A stretch of 64,000 nucleotides of DNA from Cephalopachus bancanus (taxonomy: Eukaryota; Chordata; Mammalia; Primates; Tarsiidae), in assembly GCA_027257055.1 (NCBI GenBank), contig JAPVLO010000003.1, positions 13,643,501-13,707,500 on the forward strand, in the 5' to 3' direction. The notes below the pieces were generated by a model that saw nothing but the letters and a program-made list of their open reading frames with translations, had not been told where the DNA came from and did no database searches. The translations under genes were made by a program, and so were the position numbers. This document shows positions 11,213-24,173 of the stretch, one piece after another (the stretch's first letter is position 1; each line of letters starts with the position of its first letter).

Positions 11213-11524
11213 TTTTTTTTATTTTCATTTTCATTTTTATTTTTGAGTTGGAGTCTCACTCTGTCGCCCAGACTGGAGTGCAGTGGCCACTTCCAGCCAC
11301 TGCAGCCTCGACCTGCTGGGCTCCAGCAATCCTTCCACCTCAGCCTTCCAAGTAGCTGGAACTACAGGCGCGTGCTACCACACCCGGCTAATTTTTTGAT
11401 TTATTGTAGATATGAGGTTTCACCAAGTTACCCAGGCAGGTCTCGAACCCACGGGTTCAGGCAATCCACTCACCTCAGCCTCCCAAGGCGTGGGATTACA
11501 GGCTGAGCCACCGAGCCTGGCTGG
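11213..11524 (-). repeat. Alu dimer, lineage-specific family
   Basis: Reverse, full-length. Perfect 12 bp TSD atttgtcattta at 11201-11212 and 11525-11536. Confidence 0.93.
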
Positions 11525-11649
11525 ATTTGTCATTTATAAAGCACTGATTAACATGAGACCAAACTATAAGAATGTATGCTCACTTATTTACTATTTTTAA
11601 AACAGTGACTGAAATAAGACTTTCTTTAACTAGTAACTTAAATAAAACT

Positions 11650-11757
11650 AGTGTACATAATCATCTGGGAAGCTTGTTAAAATGTAGATTATTGGGCACC
11701 ACCCACAAAGATTTGGGTTGATGGCCCAGGAAACTACAATTTAAAATTTGAAAAGTG
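11650..11757 (+). mobile_element. MER5A-like DNA relic
   Basis: 'atcatctgggaagcttgtta' followed by 'gggcaccacccac' follows MER5A order; truncated. Confidence 0.55.
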
Positions 11758-12045
11758 GCCTGGTGTGGTGGCTCACGCCTATAATCCCAGCACTTTAGAA
11801 GGTGGAGGTGAGAGGATTGCCTGAGCCCATGGGTTCAAGACCAGCCTGGGCAACATGGGGAGACCTCATCTCTACAATAAATCAAAAAATTAGTGGAGCA
11901 TGGTAGCATGGCTGTAGTTCCGGCTACTTGGAATGCTGAGGCAGAAGGATCACCTGAGCCCAACAGGTTGAGGTTGCAGTGGCCATAAGCATGCTACTGT
12001 ACTCCAGCCTGGGTGACACAGTGAGACTCCAACTCAAAAAATAAA
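11758..12045 (+). repeat. Alu dimer
   Basis: Full-length, 'gactccaactc' end. Flanked by imperfect copies of 'aaaatttgaaaa'. Confidence 0.92.
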
Positions 12046-12049
12046 ATAA

Positions 12050-12175
12050 AACTTGAAAATTATATATTCTTTAAATTACAGAAAAGCTGTGAGAAAAACA
12101 GGACTCCTTGTATACCCCCTTGGCGTGGATTCAACTTAACATTTTGCCATGTACACTTTCTCTCACTCTCTCCTA

Positions 12176-12226
<51 letters not shown>

Positions 12227-12470
12227 TTTTCTGAACCACTTACTGTAGCGTCATACCTGTTTCCCTTTAAATATTTTAGCATGTATCTCCTCCAAAACAA
12301 GGACATTTCATAACCACTGAACAGTTATCGCACTGAAGAAATTTAACATGATAAAACACTTATCTTATACATAGTCCATATTAAAATTTTGCAAATTGTC
12401 CCAATGATGTCCTTTACTTCTTTCCTCCTGATCCAGGACACAAACCAGGAAGGATTATTCCTTTTTTTAT
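12050..12470. repeat. Old L1-type relic with a (CA)n tract
   Basis: Wording such as 'aacaaggacatttcataacc', 'cagttatcgcactgaagaaa' and 'caaattgtcccaatgatgtc' matches a common old LINE segment. An internal CA microsatellite lies at about 12175-12222. Orientation and subfamily not assigned. Confidence 0.5.
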
Positions 12471-12539
12471 CTGTAATTATAGATGGATAGCCTTTTTCTC
12501 CCCTTATTAAGGAAAAAAAAAAATGAAAAGAAGTGCTTT

Positions 12540-12668
12540 GTTTTGTTTAAGAGACAAGGTCTCACTATATGTTGCCCAGGATGGCCTCGAACTTCTTGGC
12601 TCAAGTGATCCTCCCACCTCAGCCTCCCAAATAGCTCAGATTACAGGCACAGGCCACCATTCCCAGTG
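12540..12668 (-). repeat. Alu monomer (FLAM-like)
   Basis: A single reversed left-arm unit, older type ('gagacaaggtctcactatat'). The A-rich run lies at 12511-12524, on the left. Confidence 0.75.
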
Positions 12669-12669
12669 T

Positions 12670-13550
12670 GACATTGCATTTATAATGAGCACTGCCCCTC
12701 TCCCATGACAGTGATGCATGCAGTTTGAGTGTCTCACAGTAGAAACCTTCAACCAGACAATCTCCAGGGTTCCTATTGGTTTTGACTGTCATTGCCGAGA
12801 GCCAGGGGTTTGGTTAGGCCGGCAACCTAAGTCAGTTTTCCTGTGTATATCATAAGCCGCTTCCCAGAGCTAAATAGATTTTCCATAGCTTAGCAGCTGC
12901 CCCATCACTCAGTCTGTGAGAAGTGCTTCCAAAATCATTGTTGATGAGGTAACAGATTTTCCAGTCTATATGTCAGTGCTGGGATTAGTGCTGTTGTCAA
13001 AATAGAGAGGAAAGCAACATGAAAATAACATTAGTTCAAAAAGGACTGTATCACTTGATATTATGTAACCAGATGTCCCAGCTTGTTCTCTCAAATTAGT
13101 TCCATCATTCACCAACACCAATTCTTAACAATTCATGACATCCAAATGATAAAAAGGGCCATACAATGTACACACCCCTTCTCAGAAAGGCAGGAAAGAG
13201 AGGCATCAATGAAAGTGAGATGCATGCATTTCATGTGATTTATTAGGCTTTGCAAATGTTCTTAATGAAATTCAGTCTAATTAATTAAAAATTAGTGTTT
13301 TTAGTATTCATCTGTGAAATGCCCATATATCTTAGAAAACACTTACATATACTTTACCTCTGTTAATTTTAAATTAAGTTCAGCTGATAACAGATTACTG
13401 TACAACTGGTACATGGAATTTAATATTTTCCCACATAACTTTATACTTTTAATAAACTGATCAACACTACCTTTAGCCATTTTTATCCCTCTTTCTTGGC
13501 TTTTTACATTTCCAAAGTACAACACTGCCATAACAATACAAAAAAAAAAT
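12670..13550. other. Repeat-poor intron 1 segment
   Basis: AT-rich sequence with no repeat or exon I can name. The best candidates for conserved non-coding DNA are 12780-12980 and 13240-13340. Confidence 0.35.
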
Positions 13551-13554
13551 AAGA

Positions 13555-13740
13555 AAAGGATTGGCAGTGGTGGGAAACTGGGGGGCAGGGAGGGGAGCGC
13601 GGGACTGGCAGTAGTGGGAAACTGCCAGGGGAGGAGGGAGGCACACCTAAATCAACAAGGGAACCTGCATAATGAACATTTGCATACCTAACCCTGAATT
13701 GTATCCCACATCTTTAAAATAAAAAATCTCAAGAAATACA
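13555..13740 (+). repeat. L1 LINE 3' end, lineage-specific
   Basis: 5'-truncated L1 3' UTR ending 'catctttaaaataaaaaatc', nearly the same as the L1 end at 57.7-57.95 kb. Its G-rich part carries two copies of 'ggcagtrgtgggaaactg' 44 bases apart. Confidence 0.75.
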
Positions 13741-13744
13741 AAGA

Positions 13745-15700
13745 TAAATACACTAACATATTGTTAAAATTAGGTTCTAATGTAAACATAATCACACTGA
13801 GCATTTACTAAATTAGAAAAAACAAACCTACTCATTCAGGGAGGTTTTTGCTAACTCAACATTAAAGCCAATAAACGAATTTATCCTGAGCCTATATACC
13901 AAAAAATTAATTTTTAAGCAACATGTTTAAAGCTTAACGCCTGCCAATGAATACAGTGGTCACAGTTGACAAGGCGAGTATTGGCACACAAAACTTTTCC
14001 TTAATTCTGGTACACATTTACAACCAAATATATAAAAATGCATTTTATTTATTTAAAAATGCCTTCATGAAAGTATTTAACAGTCAAGACTTTACATTTT
14101 TCTCTACCACATGGGAAGAAAGTTTCACGCAAATCACTTCACAACACAGCTGGACATTCAGTCCAATTATCCATCCTGATACTCCAGAAGTACAGCTCTG
14201 GGATCAAATCATTCGACCACAGACCCTGCAATCTGTCCAGGGAGCAGCTCTCCGCTGGAAGCCCCCAGGAGGCAGGGGTGGAGAATAATTCATAGGGTCA
14301 GTTGAATTCAAACCAAGACCCATCATGAGTGCTCCTCTTCTTATACAACTTCAAAATGTCAAATAGTTTTCTTGTGATAGAGTCAGGGTTTATTTATAGG
14401 TTCGACACCATGACACTTACAAAACTAACAAAATAAAAGTTATACTTGATACTGGGAGGGTAAGAAGTAGTAGTTTTCAGCTCCCTGAAGGGCAAGATAC
14501 AGAAAGCTGTGGGTGCTGGCAGCTTTGGAAGAGAGGTAATGTTACTATAAAGAGAAAGCCACCTTCTGGGTGCCCGGAGCTGTTTTCAGCTTTGCCAGCT
14601 CACTTAAACACAGTTTGCCCCTTCATCTGCAGAAGACTCATGCATGCCGCATGTGCTACATGAACTCATTTTTGTTTTTATGAAACTTTTTTTCAAAGTA
14701 TCACATGGGGAAAAAAATATATGACTCCTATGTAGCTCCCAGAAAGCCCTCCCATCCCCTTCCGGACTCTTCCCTGCACAGGTGACCACTCTCTTCCAAC
14801 TCACAACACTATGCCCGTGAGATTTTTGGGTTTTTTTTCTTCTTTAATGTTCAGGAAAATGTGATCACAGAGCAGTGCTAACCAGCACACCCCCCAAATT
14901 TCAAAGGACTTAGCCCTCTCAGGGTTGCTTCTTAGTACACGAGTGGACACTTTCGGGGGCTTGCATGGTGTGGGCAGGAGAAACGAGGAGGGCCTGATTC
15001 GGTCTCGCCCATGCAGCCACTGAACAAAGACTAGTCAGCTTTCACCATTACGACCGCCTCGGTGAACCCAGAAACTTAAGAGTCAGTGACCCTGCCTGCC
15101 GGGAGAAAAAGGGTACAAATGCCAGCCCATAGGGGGTTTCAACCCAGCCACACTGAGGAAAATGACATCAGGACTTACCACCAGACAAGCTGTCCCACGA
15201 CAGCCTTCCAGCAACCTGAATCAGACTTCAAATCCACAGACTCGCTGATCTTGTTTATAATGACTTTTAGTTTCCTTGGGTATTACTTTGGCAAAGGAGT
15301 TCCGGACCATTTACTCACTCAATATTCATTTACTTTGCACCTTCTCTGCGCCAGGCCAGGGAGCAGGGCGGGGGTGAGAGGAGAGGCTGAGGCCCTTAGA
15401 GTGTCAAGTTCTCGGGGCGAGGAAGGCCCAGGGTGCTGGGGGAACACGAGGAGGGCTCCTGACCCTACCACGGTGGGGTGGATGGTGGGCCCAGTTCGTG
15501 GGGAATCTTGCAGGATCAAGGGAGACCGTCCGGGGGAGAAGCAGCATTTTAGGCACTGCAGACCCCATGTGCAAAGGGTAGGTGGGAAGACGCATGCATA
15601 GTTTAGGATGCCAGAGAAACCGATGGAGCAGGCACCTCAGGGAAAATCGGACGCTTCAAAAACCCAAGGGTTGCCGCACAAGAGGGGCATGGGGGTATGG
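13745..15700. other. Intron 1 segment without recognised genes
   Basis: 14590-14830 resembles an old L1 fragment. The rest is unassigned. A 171-codon open frame at 15086-15601 has no recognisable domain. Confidence 0.35.
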
Positions 15701-15714
15701 TGTAAGGCTGTGGG

Positions 15715-15925
15715 TAGCTACCAGCATCAGAGTCAGGTGGCTGTGGGCTGGAACCCCAGTTTAATCAATCACTAATCAAGAAATTAACCTTAGAGAGACT
15801 GCTTAACTGCTCAGAGACTCAGTTTCCTTATCTATAAAAGAAGGGGGTAGTCCTGCTTTCCAAGCACTGAAGATAATATGCATGCGAATTCACTGGCACC
15901 TACTTACTATCATTAGACTGATATT
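15715..15925 (+). repeat. MIR SINE
   Basis: MIR order: 'gctggaaccccag', 'actgctcagagactcagttt', 'ccttatctataaaag', then the 'ataatatgcatg' 3' part. Confidence 0.75.
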
Positions 15926-16347
15926 TTAGGCCCCAAGGCTTCCATGGGCAGAAGATGAAAGAAATAGATTTCTCTTAATGTCAAAGCTGCACTATTATGG
16001 ACGAGATTGCTTTGTAAAGGAAGAAGCTCTCTGTCACTAGAGGTAATCAAACAGAGAAGCTGGAGGAGACTCCTGGTGAGAAGGCTACAGAGGGCAGACT
16101 GACACTGGCGGGCGTGGGACAGATGAGCTTTGGGCTTTTAGGACGGAGAGTCTCATGACTTATTTCAACAGGGCCGAGGTTAAATTTCTGTACATGTAAG
16201 CCTCACTCAGTGTGGTACTGTCCAAAATAATTGGATTTCCTTATGTGAATTTCTCATGGTAAATAATTCTAAATAGATGCCTCATTCTTGGAAAAAATGA
16301 AAATGGCCCATCAAACCATGAAATAAGGAATAAAAGAATATGAGCAA

Positions 16348-16616
16348 CTTTGGGAGGCTGAGGTGAGGAGACTGCCTGAGCCCACGGGTTTGAGAACAGC
16401 CTGGGCAATTTGGTGTGACCTCATCTATACAATAATAAATCAAAAAATTAGCTGGGCATGGTAGTACGCACCGGTAGTTCCAGCTACTTGGAAGGCTGAG
16501 GTGGAAGGATCACCTGAGCCCAGCAGGTTGACGCTGGGGTGGCAGTGAGTGTGCCACTATACTCCAGCCTGGATGACAGAATGAGACTCCAACTCAAAAA
16601 TAAATACATAAATAAA
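16348..16616 (+). repeat. Alu, slightly 5'-truncated
   Basis: Starts at 'ctttgggaggctgagg'. TSD of ~16 bases at 16332-16347 and 16617-16632 with one mismatch. Confidence 0.92.
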
Positions 16617-17469
16617 TAAAAGAATATGAACAAAGTCACATGTCAAGCTCAAAAAAACTGTAAGTGGAATATACCTTACATTTATCTGTTTCTACCTAAA
16701 ATTAAGCTACCAATTTCATTTTTCCCTCCCAATAGTTCCACTAGGCCCCAGACAGACTGGAAATCAGGATGGAATAAATTTACTCTACAGGGCCATGAAT
16801 CAAGTTGCATAAACTTGACAAAAATACTGTGCTAATATTTGCCCTCAGGCACAGCCACGCCCATTTGGGTGTCAGTCCATGACATTTCTATCTTAGGCTC
16901 CAGCCCCCACCCCTTTACGGCCAAAAGCAGCAGAAGTCTTCAGAAAAGAAAACAGCTAAAGTCACTTTGAAAGGTTTGAGATGTGCTAATCGCAGTGTAT
17001 CCTAGCCAAGAAGCTGGAATCTCACAACCAGACCGTCCTGCCAGCCTCTGTTCCTGCCAAGGAATCTGAAGCCAGTGACAGCCGGGCCAGAGAAACCCAA
17101 TTCTCACCACCCCACTGGTATCCCTTGCCATCATTTTATCTCAAGGAAGCAGAAAAATACCCTCTGCCCCTCGCCCCCAAAGCACCACCCTATTTGTCAC
17201 TAATCAACCAGGCAATTAGGGAAGTCACCACCTCACTTTTCTTCAGCTCAGTTTCCCAGTTTAGAGCCCTCTGAGGCTTTTTCCAGCTTTCAAATCCTCT
17301 GCCCGTAAGGTTTTAATCCAAGGGGCGTCTCAGGTTATATTAGGTATGGTAACCCAGCTAGTTGCCAGTGTGCCTCTAGAAACCAAGAGAAAAAATATTT
17401 TTATGTAGCCTATTCAGATTTCCAGGGCTTTGTGTCCAGATAAAATGGGGTCAGAAAAGCAATCATGGG

Positions 17470-17665
17470 AAACTCTTAAAAAAAAAAAAAAGACATAAAA
17501 GGCATGCCCAAAGGCAAATTGGAATAACTGTATTTAGGAATAGTTGAATGAAATGCATATGTATTTCAAAACATGTTGTACACCTTAAAAATATACAATA
17601 AAAATACAAGAAAGGAAGTATAACTGTCACAAAAAATAAAAATAACATAATTTAAGGTCTTAAAA
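17470..17665 (+). repeat. L1 LINE 3' end relic
   Basis: 'aacatgttgtacacctta' followed by 'tatacaataaaaata' is a typical L1 3' terminus. Confidence 0.6.
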
Positions 17666-17874
17666 AATAATATCTCGTATTGCTGCTGTTGCATTTATTC
17701 ACACTGAGGCCTCCCACATGCTGGGAACTGGGGAAAGAGCGATAAATAAAACCCATTCCTTGATTTCAAGGAGTGGTCAGTGTAGATCAGGGTCATTTTT
17801 GCCTGGGGCTCTGTGTGGCAGGAGTCCTAGCAGGCCAGGCTCCATTAAAGGTTTAATAGAATAAAGAAAGTCAG

Positions 17875-18167
17875 GGCCGGGCTGGTGGCTCAGCCTGCAA
17901 TCCCAGCGCTTTGGGAGGCCGAGGTGAGTGGATTGCCTGAGCTTGCGGGTTTGAGACTCGCCTGGGCAACTTGGCGAGACCTCATCCCTACAATAAATAA
18001 AAAATTAGCCGGGCACGGTAGCGTGCGCCTGTAGTTCCACGCATCACATACTTGGAAGGCTGAGGCAGAAGGATCGCTGGAGCCCAGCAGGTCGAGGCTG
18101 CAGTGGCCAGGAGCAGCCACTGCACTCCAGTCTGGGCAACAGAGTGAGACTCCAACTCAAAAAAAAA
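17875..18167 (+). repeat. Alu dimer, lineage-specific family
   Basis: Full-length. TSD aaagaaagtcag (17863-17874 and 18168-18179). A ~9-base insert containing 'gcatcac' interrupts the 'gttccagctacttgg' block. Confidence 0.94.
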
Positions 18168-18179
18168 AAAGAAAGTCAG

Positions 18180-20410
18180 ACCTAGCTTCTACCTCTGCTC
18201 CAACACTGCCAAGCTAACCTGACCCTGAACAAATGAATCTTCTGTCTGGTTTATTTATCTACAAATAGCTCTGAGGCACAGCAATGTCATACCTAACGCA
18301 GGGGAAGCCCTGGCCCATCACAAACACCTGCTCCCCACCGTCTCTGAGGACTGCCTGTGTACTCCTACCCTTCCCACCCATCTTGTTCCTACATCCCTAG
18401 AGGGGGTCCCATTCCCATTTCCTGCCTTCCTGTGCCACAGGGCTTGAGAGTTTTCCAAACATATTCATACCCCTCACCCCTAACTCCCATTAGTTTGACC
18501 CGGCTAGCATTGCTCTTCCCATTTTACAGACTGACAGATTCAACTCAGAGAACCATAAAGTCAGACTCCTAATGGGGTGATAATCCCAAGCTCAGGTGGG
18601 GGCATCACATGCTACCCCACTCTGAGTCCACTGACCCATATGGCAGAGGGGAAGATGAATTGTAGGTGATTCACTGGCAGGGGTGGGGAGGCCCACGCAT
18701 AATCACTATTGTCTCTGTAATTTACTGACTAAAGGTATGTACTTATCCTTTTGAGATAATCTTTATAAATAGGCCCTGCAGCTCACACGTTGATAAATTT
18801 CCTCTTATAAGGGAAATGGTCCACAAAACCTTCTTTCTCCTTAATTAATTCTGCAACATGAGAAACTTAAGTACTGATTTGGGTATTTATTACCATATTC
18901 CCTCAGCTCTACGATGACATAATTGATGGTACAGGTGTTCCAAAAAAGTTATTTTAAAGAAACAATACATCCAAAGGACCCTGTGACTGTGAGGGTCAGG
19001 AGATTTCAGAAATGAGGAAATGTGGTAAATAACTTCCTCCCACTTCAGCAAAAGGCCTGGGTGGGAGCGCATCACATGACCTCTAAAGGCCCTTCCAGCT
19101 CAGCAGGCAGCCATCACCAGGTTAATTATTAGCAGGCAAGGGCAGGGGTGGGCCACCGCATTTCCTGAGGCCAGGCCCTGGGTTTGGCCTGGGGCCTCTC
19201 CTACCTGGCGATTTGCCACTCTCCTTCCAGGGAGGTGCTGAGTGAGTGGGCAGCCCCAGCCTTTCTCCCACCCACTGCACCTGCCTCCAGGGAACTCAGC
19301 ACTGCTAGGACTCCTTCCACCCCGGGAAGCTGAACTTGTCAACAAACTGGAGCTTTGACTCTTGCTCACTCACCTTTGGGGCACCTGTGCGGGCTCTAAG
19401 CCACAAATCTGATGAAGACAGTCACGGGGGTAGGGGTAACTGAAGCTGGGGCTGGGGGAGGGGGGACCTGGATGTGGCAGGGGCTATGGTCTCCAGGAGA
19501 ATCTAAAACAGCCTCACAGGGTGTAAACTTTGAGGTTCTTTCAACCTGCTGGGAGAGATGCTCAGGCAGCACGGAATCCACCTTGATGGCTGTGAAAAAG
19601 CCAGGTGGCTCTGACTACCGATGACAGAGAACCCTGGAGGGAAAGGAGAGGGCAGTTCAGCAGACCAGCACCTACAAAAGGAGCCCTCTGATGTGCTCAT
19701 CTGGAACAAAACAAGCCAATGACAGTGTTGTCTCCTATGTTTGTGGATGTGTTTTTTTAAAAAGTTGTACTTGTAATGTCTAGACCATCATGTGGTCTGC
19801 TCTTTCTCCTGATCACTAACATTTGTCCAGGTACTTCAACCTTACTGACTTTTTTGGTAAGGTTTTGCAATATTCCAAGTGGGTGTACATAACCGTGGCT
19901 GGGTATTTGGATGGTTTCTAATTAGCAGAGCTCAGATTTCAAACAGAACCCACAGTAAACCCAGAGAAGGAAGAAGGAGCATGTGACCAAGGATACAGGC
20001 ACAAACTCCAGAGCAGTGGGGACCAGATGAGCCCAGCTTTAGGGCAAAGACACCAAAGACAGTGGGAATGAGATGGCGAGAAGGGGCTAGGCCACCATCT
20101 AAAGTAAAACAGCTAAACAAAGGAGCAATGTTGGGGCAAAGTCGCCACATTTACTATGAGTTCTGTCTTTTCTATCAGGCACAACAATCTTTTACCCTGG
20201 AAGGAGGGAATCCAAGGGGAGGGGAAGGCATCCCTGAGCACCTCCCATGACCCAGGAGACACTCTACTCCCATCCTCTTACTCAACTCCCACATCAAAAG
20301 AGGGGACCAGGCTTTTGCCATGAGGTCACCCTGTGTGCTTCTAAGGTGACCCAGCAGCAGAGTGGAAGCCAAGCAAGTGACTCCCAACAAAGTCTCCCTC
20401 CTCCTAGCAT
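18180..20410. other. Repeat-poor intron 1 segment
   Basis: No repeat or exon recognised. 18640-18930 is AT-rich with TTAATTAA and looks unlike decayed repeat, so it is a candidate conserved element. 19090-19680 is GC-richer and unassigned. Confidence 0.35.
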
Positions 20411-20414
20411 CACA

Positions 20415-21500
20415 CGACCTGCTCTGGTCTTTTTGTTACTGTGGTAAATACATAGCTTGCCATTTTAACCATTTTTAAGCATACAATGCATTGGGATTAA
20501 TCACATTCACGGTATTGTGCAACCACCACCACTATTTCCAGAAATTTTCATCATCCCAAACAGAAATCTGCACCCATTAAGCAATAACTCCCCATTCAAC
20601 CCTCTCCCAGACCTTGGCAACCTCTAATCTACTTTCTGTCTCTATTAACTTGCCTAGTCTAGATATTCCATGTAAGTGAAATCATATATTTGTCTGTGTC
20701 TGGCTTATTTCACTCACATGATGTTTTCAAGGCTCAATCATGTTTTAGCATGCATCAGAACTTCATTTCTTTTGATGACTGAATAGTCATCCATTTTTTT
20801 TTATCAGTTCCTCTCTTAATGGATACATAGACTGTTTCCACCTTTTGCCAATTGTGAATGTTGCTACAATGAATATCGGTGTACAAGTTTTCCAGTCTTT
20901 CAGGTATATACCTAGGACCATTTACACTATACCATTTTACATTCTGGCCAGCAATGAAAGAGGGCTCCTATTTTTCCACACCCTTGCCAGTATTTAATTT
21001 CCTTTTTCTGTTTATAGCCATCTAGTAAGTATGTAGTGGTGTCTCACTGTGGGTTTGATGACAGACAATAATAAGCATCTTTTTGTGAGCTTGTTGGTCA
21101 TTTGTCCATCTTCAGAGAAATGTCGATTCAAGTCCTGTGCCCACTTTTTAATCAGGCTTGTCTTAGTTTGGGTTGCTGACTTTTAGGAATTCTTTATATT
21201 CTGAATATTAAGCCTTTATCAGATCTATGATTTGAAAATATTGTCTCCCATTCTATAGCCTGTCTTTTTACTTTCTTGATAATGTCCTTTGGTGCACCAT
21301 TTTGATGAAGTCCCAATTTATCTATTTTCTTTTGTTGTTCATGCTTTTGGTATCATATCCAAGAATCCATTACTAAATCCAAGGTCATGAAGATTTACCT
21401 ATTTTTTCCTAAGAGTTATATGGCTTTAGTTCTTACATTAAAGTCACTGATAATTTTTGAGTTAATTTTTATATTTGGTGTGAGGTAGGAACTTCTCTGG
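20415..21500 (-). repeat. L1M LINE relic, about 1.1 kb
   Basis: The reverse complement of an L1 3' region is read here: 'cattttaaccatttttaagc', 'ggatacatagactgtttcc', 'caattgtgaatgttgctac', 'agcctttatcagatctatg'. The longest single repeat copy in the window. Confidence 0.85.
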
Positions 21501-22354
21501 TGTTTCTGAGTGGGTCCCTCCTGAGAGTGATCTGAGAGAGCTAATATTCCTGCACATGAAGCCTGGGTCTGGGCCTGGAAAAAATCACTACTGTTGCAAA
21601 GGCAGCCAGACTAGTGCCTGGTACTCAGTAGATACTTAATAACTCACTGTGGGATGAGTAGATGGAAAGGAGGATGGATGGTTGCATGGATAAACTATTT
21701 GGGGTACTCTCCATCCCTCTCCCTGCTTCTCATGACTGCTGCAAGACCACCCACAGCTGGCTGGGAGACATTGTAACAAAAGAGAAGTAAATCCAGTAGC
21801 CTAAGCATATCAAGAAATGTGTATCAACAAGGGCTCACAGCTTGCCAGGACAAAAAAAAAAATCACTACTTAAAACACACACACTCACATACAATGGCAT
21901 TTACACACTCCCATCAGGTAACCTGAAACGACCCAAAATCAAACTAGCACACCTAACTAACAACAGGTCAGAGGGTCCCAGCCCTGGCAAGCCCAACACC
22001 CCCTGATGAGTCTCCCGGTTCAAGTTCCTCCTTGTGCAGTTGAGGAAACCCAAGGGCAGGGCAAGGTAGTGACTTCCCAAAGCCTGGCCCCACCAAACAC
22101 AGTTCTCAGTGATCACCTACCATACATCAGCAATAAAAATACAAAAAGTTAATCTACATGGCTTTAAATAGAAGGGGTGACCCCCTGGTTCCAAAACCTC
22201 CAAAGAGGTAGGGGAGACGAACCCTGGCTCTAGATCTCATTCTGCTACACCAGGGCCTTGCATGATTATCTGGCTCTGGCCACCTCCCTGCCCTCATCAC
22301 ACACCCACCCTCACTATGCTCACTCTGCTCAGTCACACAACCCCCTTGGTTGTT

Positions 22355-22740
22355 CCCAGGCTGAGTCAAGCTTGTTTCAACCTCAGGTGTTTGCACATGC
22401 TGTTCCCTCTGCTTAGAACACCCTTCCCTCAGATAAGCCTATGGTTCTCTCCATCGTTCCTTCAGGTAACCATGCAAATGTTACCTTACTAGTGAGGCCT
22501 TCACACTCCTTATCCCCCTCACCCTGCTTTATTTTTCTCCCTAGCATTCATCACCTCCAGACATATTAAATGCTTGTTGCCAGTCTCCTTCCAAACCCCA
22601 CATCCCTAACCCCCACTAGAATATAAGCCCCTTAAAGGCAGGTGTTTTATCAGTGAACTGCGGTCTCCTCAGCACTTAGAACAGAGCCCAGCACACATGA
22701 GGTCCTCAATAAGTGTCTGTGGAAGGTATGAGTAAATGGA
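22355..22740 (+). repeat. L2 LINE 3' relic
   Basis: Clear L2 order: 'gtttgcacatgctgttccct', 'agtgaggccttcacactcc', 'ctgctttatttttctcccta', 'cctcaataagtgtctgtgg'. Confidence 0.85.
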
Positions 22741-23129
22741 GAATACCATATTCAGTATGTACCATATTGCTAATCCAATCCCATGGGAGAGCACCACTTG
22801 GACCCTGCAGTCACAGAGGCACCCAAGTTTACTTCTGGACCCATAGGCTGTCTGGGCTCCTGGTTCTGAGACAAGGACAGGGTGGGCCAGGACGCCATGT
22901 GTAGTAAACACTCCCACAAGTATCGGTCAGGCCCAAGATGCTGGTAGCTGCTCCCTTGCTGACCCAGCCATACAGTATGGCGTCTCTACCCACAGGCGCT
23001 TAAGAAATGCGTGTGAAATGCACAAACAAATGAATGAATTAACAACTAATGCACGCAGGGCTTACACCTGCACTTTCTGAAGCCTTGTGTCAGCGCTAAC
23101 GCAGCATATCATGCCGATGAGTCTGGGAG

Positions 23130-23530
23130 GCAGCTGGACTGAGTAATTCCATTTCTAGGAACCTACTATCAGGATATATTCAGACACGAAAAAAGTTTTA
23201 GCTGCAAAGATTTCCCTCCCAGAGATATGTACAATATTAAAAGCTGAAAACAAAAAAGCTAACTGCCACTTTGGAGGGCCAGTTAGTGAGCCACAAATGA
23301 GCCACGGGATGTCCCTGAAAACTTCATAATGATATGGAAAAATCATTAGACTACTAAATGCAAAGGGCTGGTTATATAGTTGTATGTACAGGATGACCAC
23401 AACTTATTAAAATAACAAAGCAATTCAAGAGAATGAAATTAATGTTTCTGTTCTTTTAACTTTTCGGTATTTCTTACATTTTCTATAATGAGCAATAATG
23501 AGGCTGAAGAAAATCAAATTGATAGAACTT
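23130..23530 (+). repeat. L1M-type 3' relic
   Basis: 'taattccatttctaggaacc' and 'aacttcataatgatatgg' followed by 'cttacattttctataatgag' fit an old L1 3' end. Confidence 0.55.
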
Positions 23531-23656
23531 TTTTTTAAATGTGGTCGTCTGATGCTTTACTGGTGCCCAGGGAGGTTAACTGCTTAAACCTCCCTCCCCT
23601 GACTCCCTGCTACCTCCTGCCCCGTTTCTGCGTTCCCTACCCCTCCTCTTTCTGGT

Positions 23657-23691
23657 GGGGGGGTGGTGGTGGTGGTGGTGGTGGTGGTGTC
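23657..23691 (+). repeat. (GGT)n microsatellite
   Basis: About ten GGT units following a G-run. It encodes only low-complexity frames. Confidence 0.9.
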
Positions 23692-23809
23692 ACTTGACAC
23701 CTATCCCCACTACCCTCCCAACCCTGCAATGCTCTGGCACCTGGGTCCCTTCCTTCCCCAGAAGGCTGGCTCCCTGGCTGGGCTGTCCCACGGGTTCCAG
23801 CTGAGGCCT

Positions 23810-23965
23810 GCCTGCTCCACTTCTCAGCTGTGTGGCTTGGGCAAGTTACTGAACCTCTCTGAGACTCCATTTCCTCCTCAGGAAAATGAGCCTGACTCCA
23901 TCTCACAGGGGACTCTCTCAGGTGCTAAGCATGCTATATACCTGGCTTCATTTCAGAGCCCAGTC
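23810..23965 (+). repeat. MIR SINE
   Basis: MIR core 'agctgtgtggcttgggcaag', 'ttactgaacctctctgagac', then a diverged 3' part. Confidence 0.75.
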
Positions 23966-24173
23966 TGCTGCTTCCATTTAGACTGGCCAAGAGTTGCTAC
24001 CGGTTTGCCTTGATGCACAGGGAGAACGTTCTTGAGCCTCAATTGAGTAAATCTGGTCACCTGTCCTCTCCTGAAGGCAGCAGCAAATAGGTTTGCACTT
24101 GGCTCCCAGATCAACATGATGAAACTGCCATGCCCTGTTGAGCCCCCTCTCCTTCACAGCCCAGCTCTCCCTC

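Noticed and set aside
11189..11506. Open frames translating Alu elements (here and at many other sites)
   Set aside because: The recurring '[14 protein letters not shown]' type peptides are reverse-Alu translations, not genes.
15086..15601. 171-codon plus-strand open frame
   Set aside because: Low-information Gly/Arg/Ser-rich translation antisense to PTPN3 with no recognisable domain.
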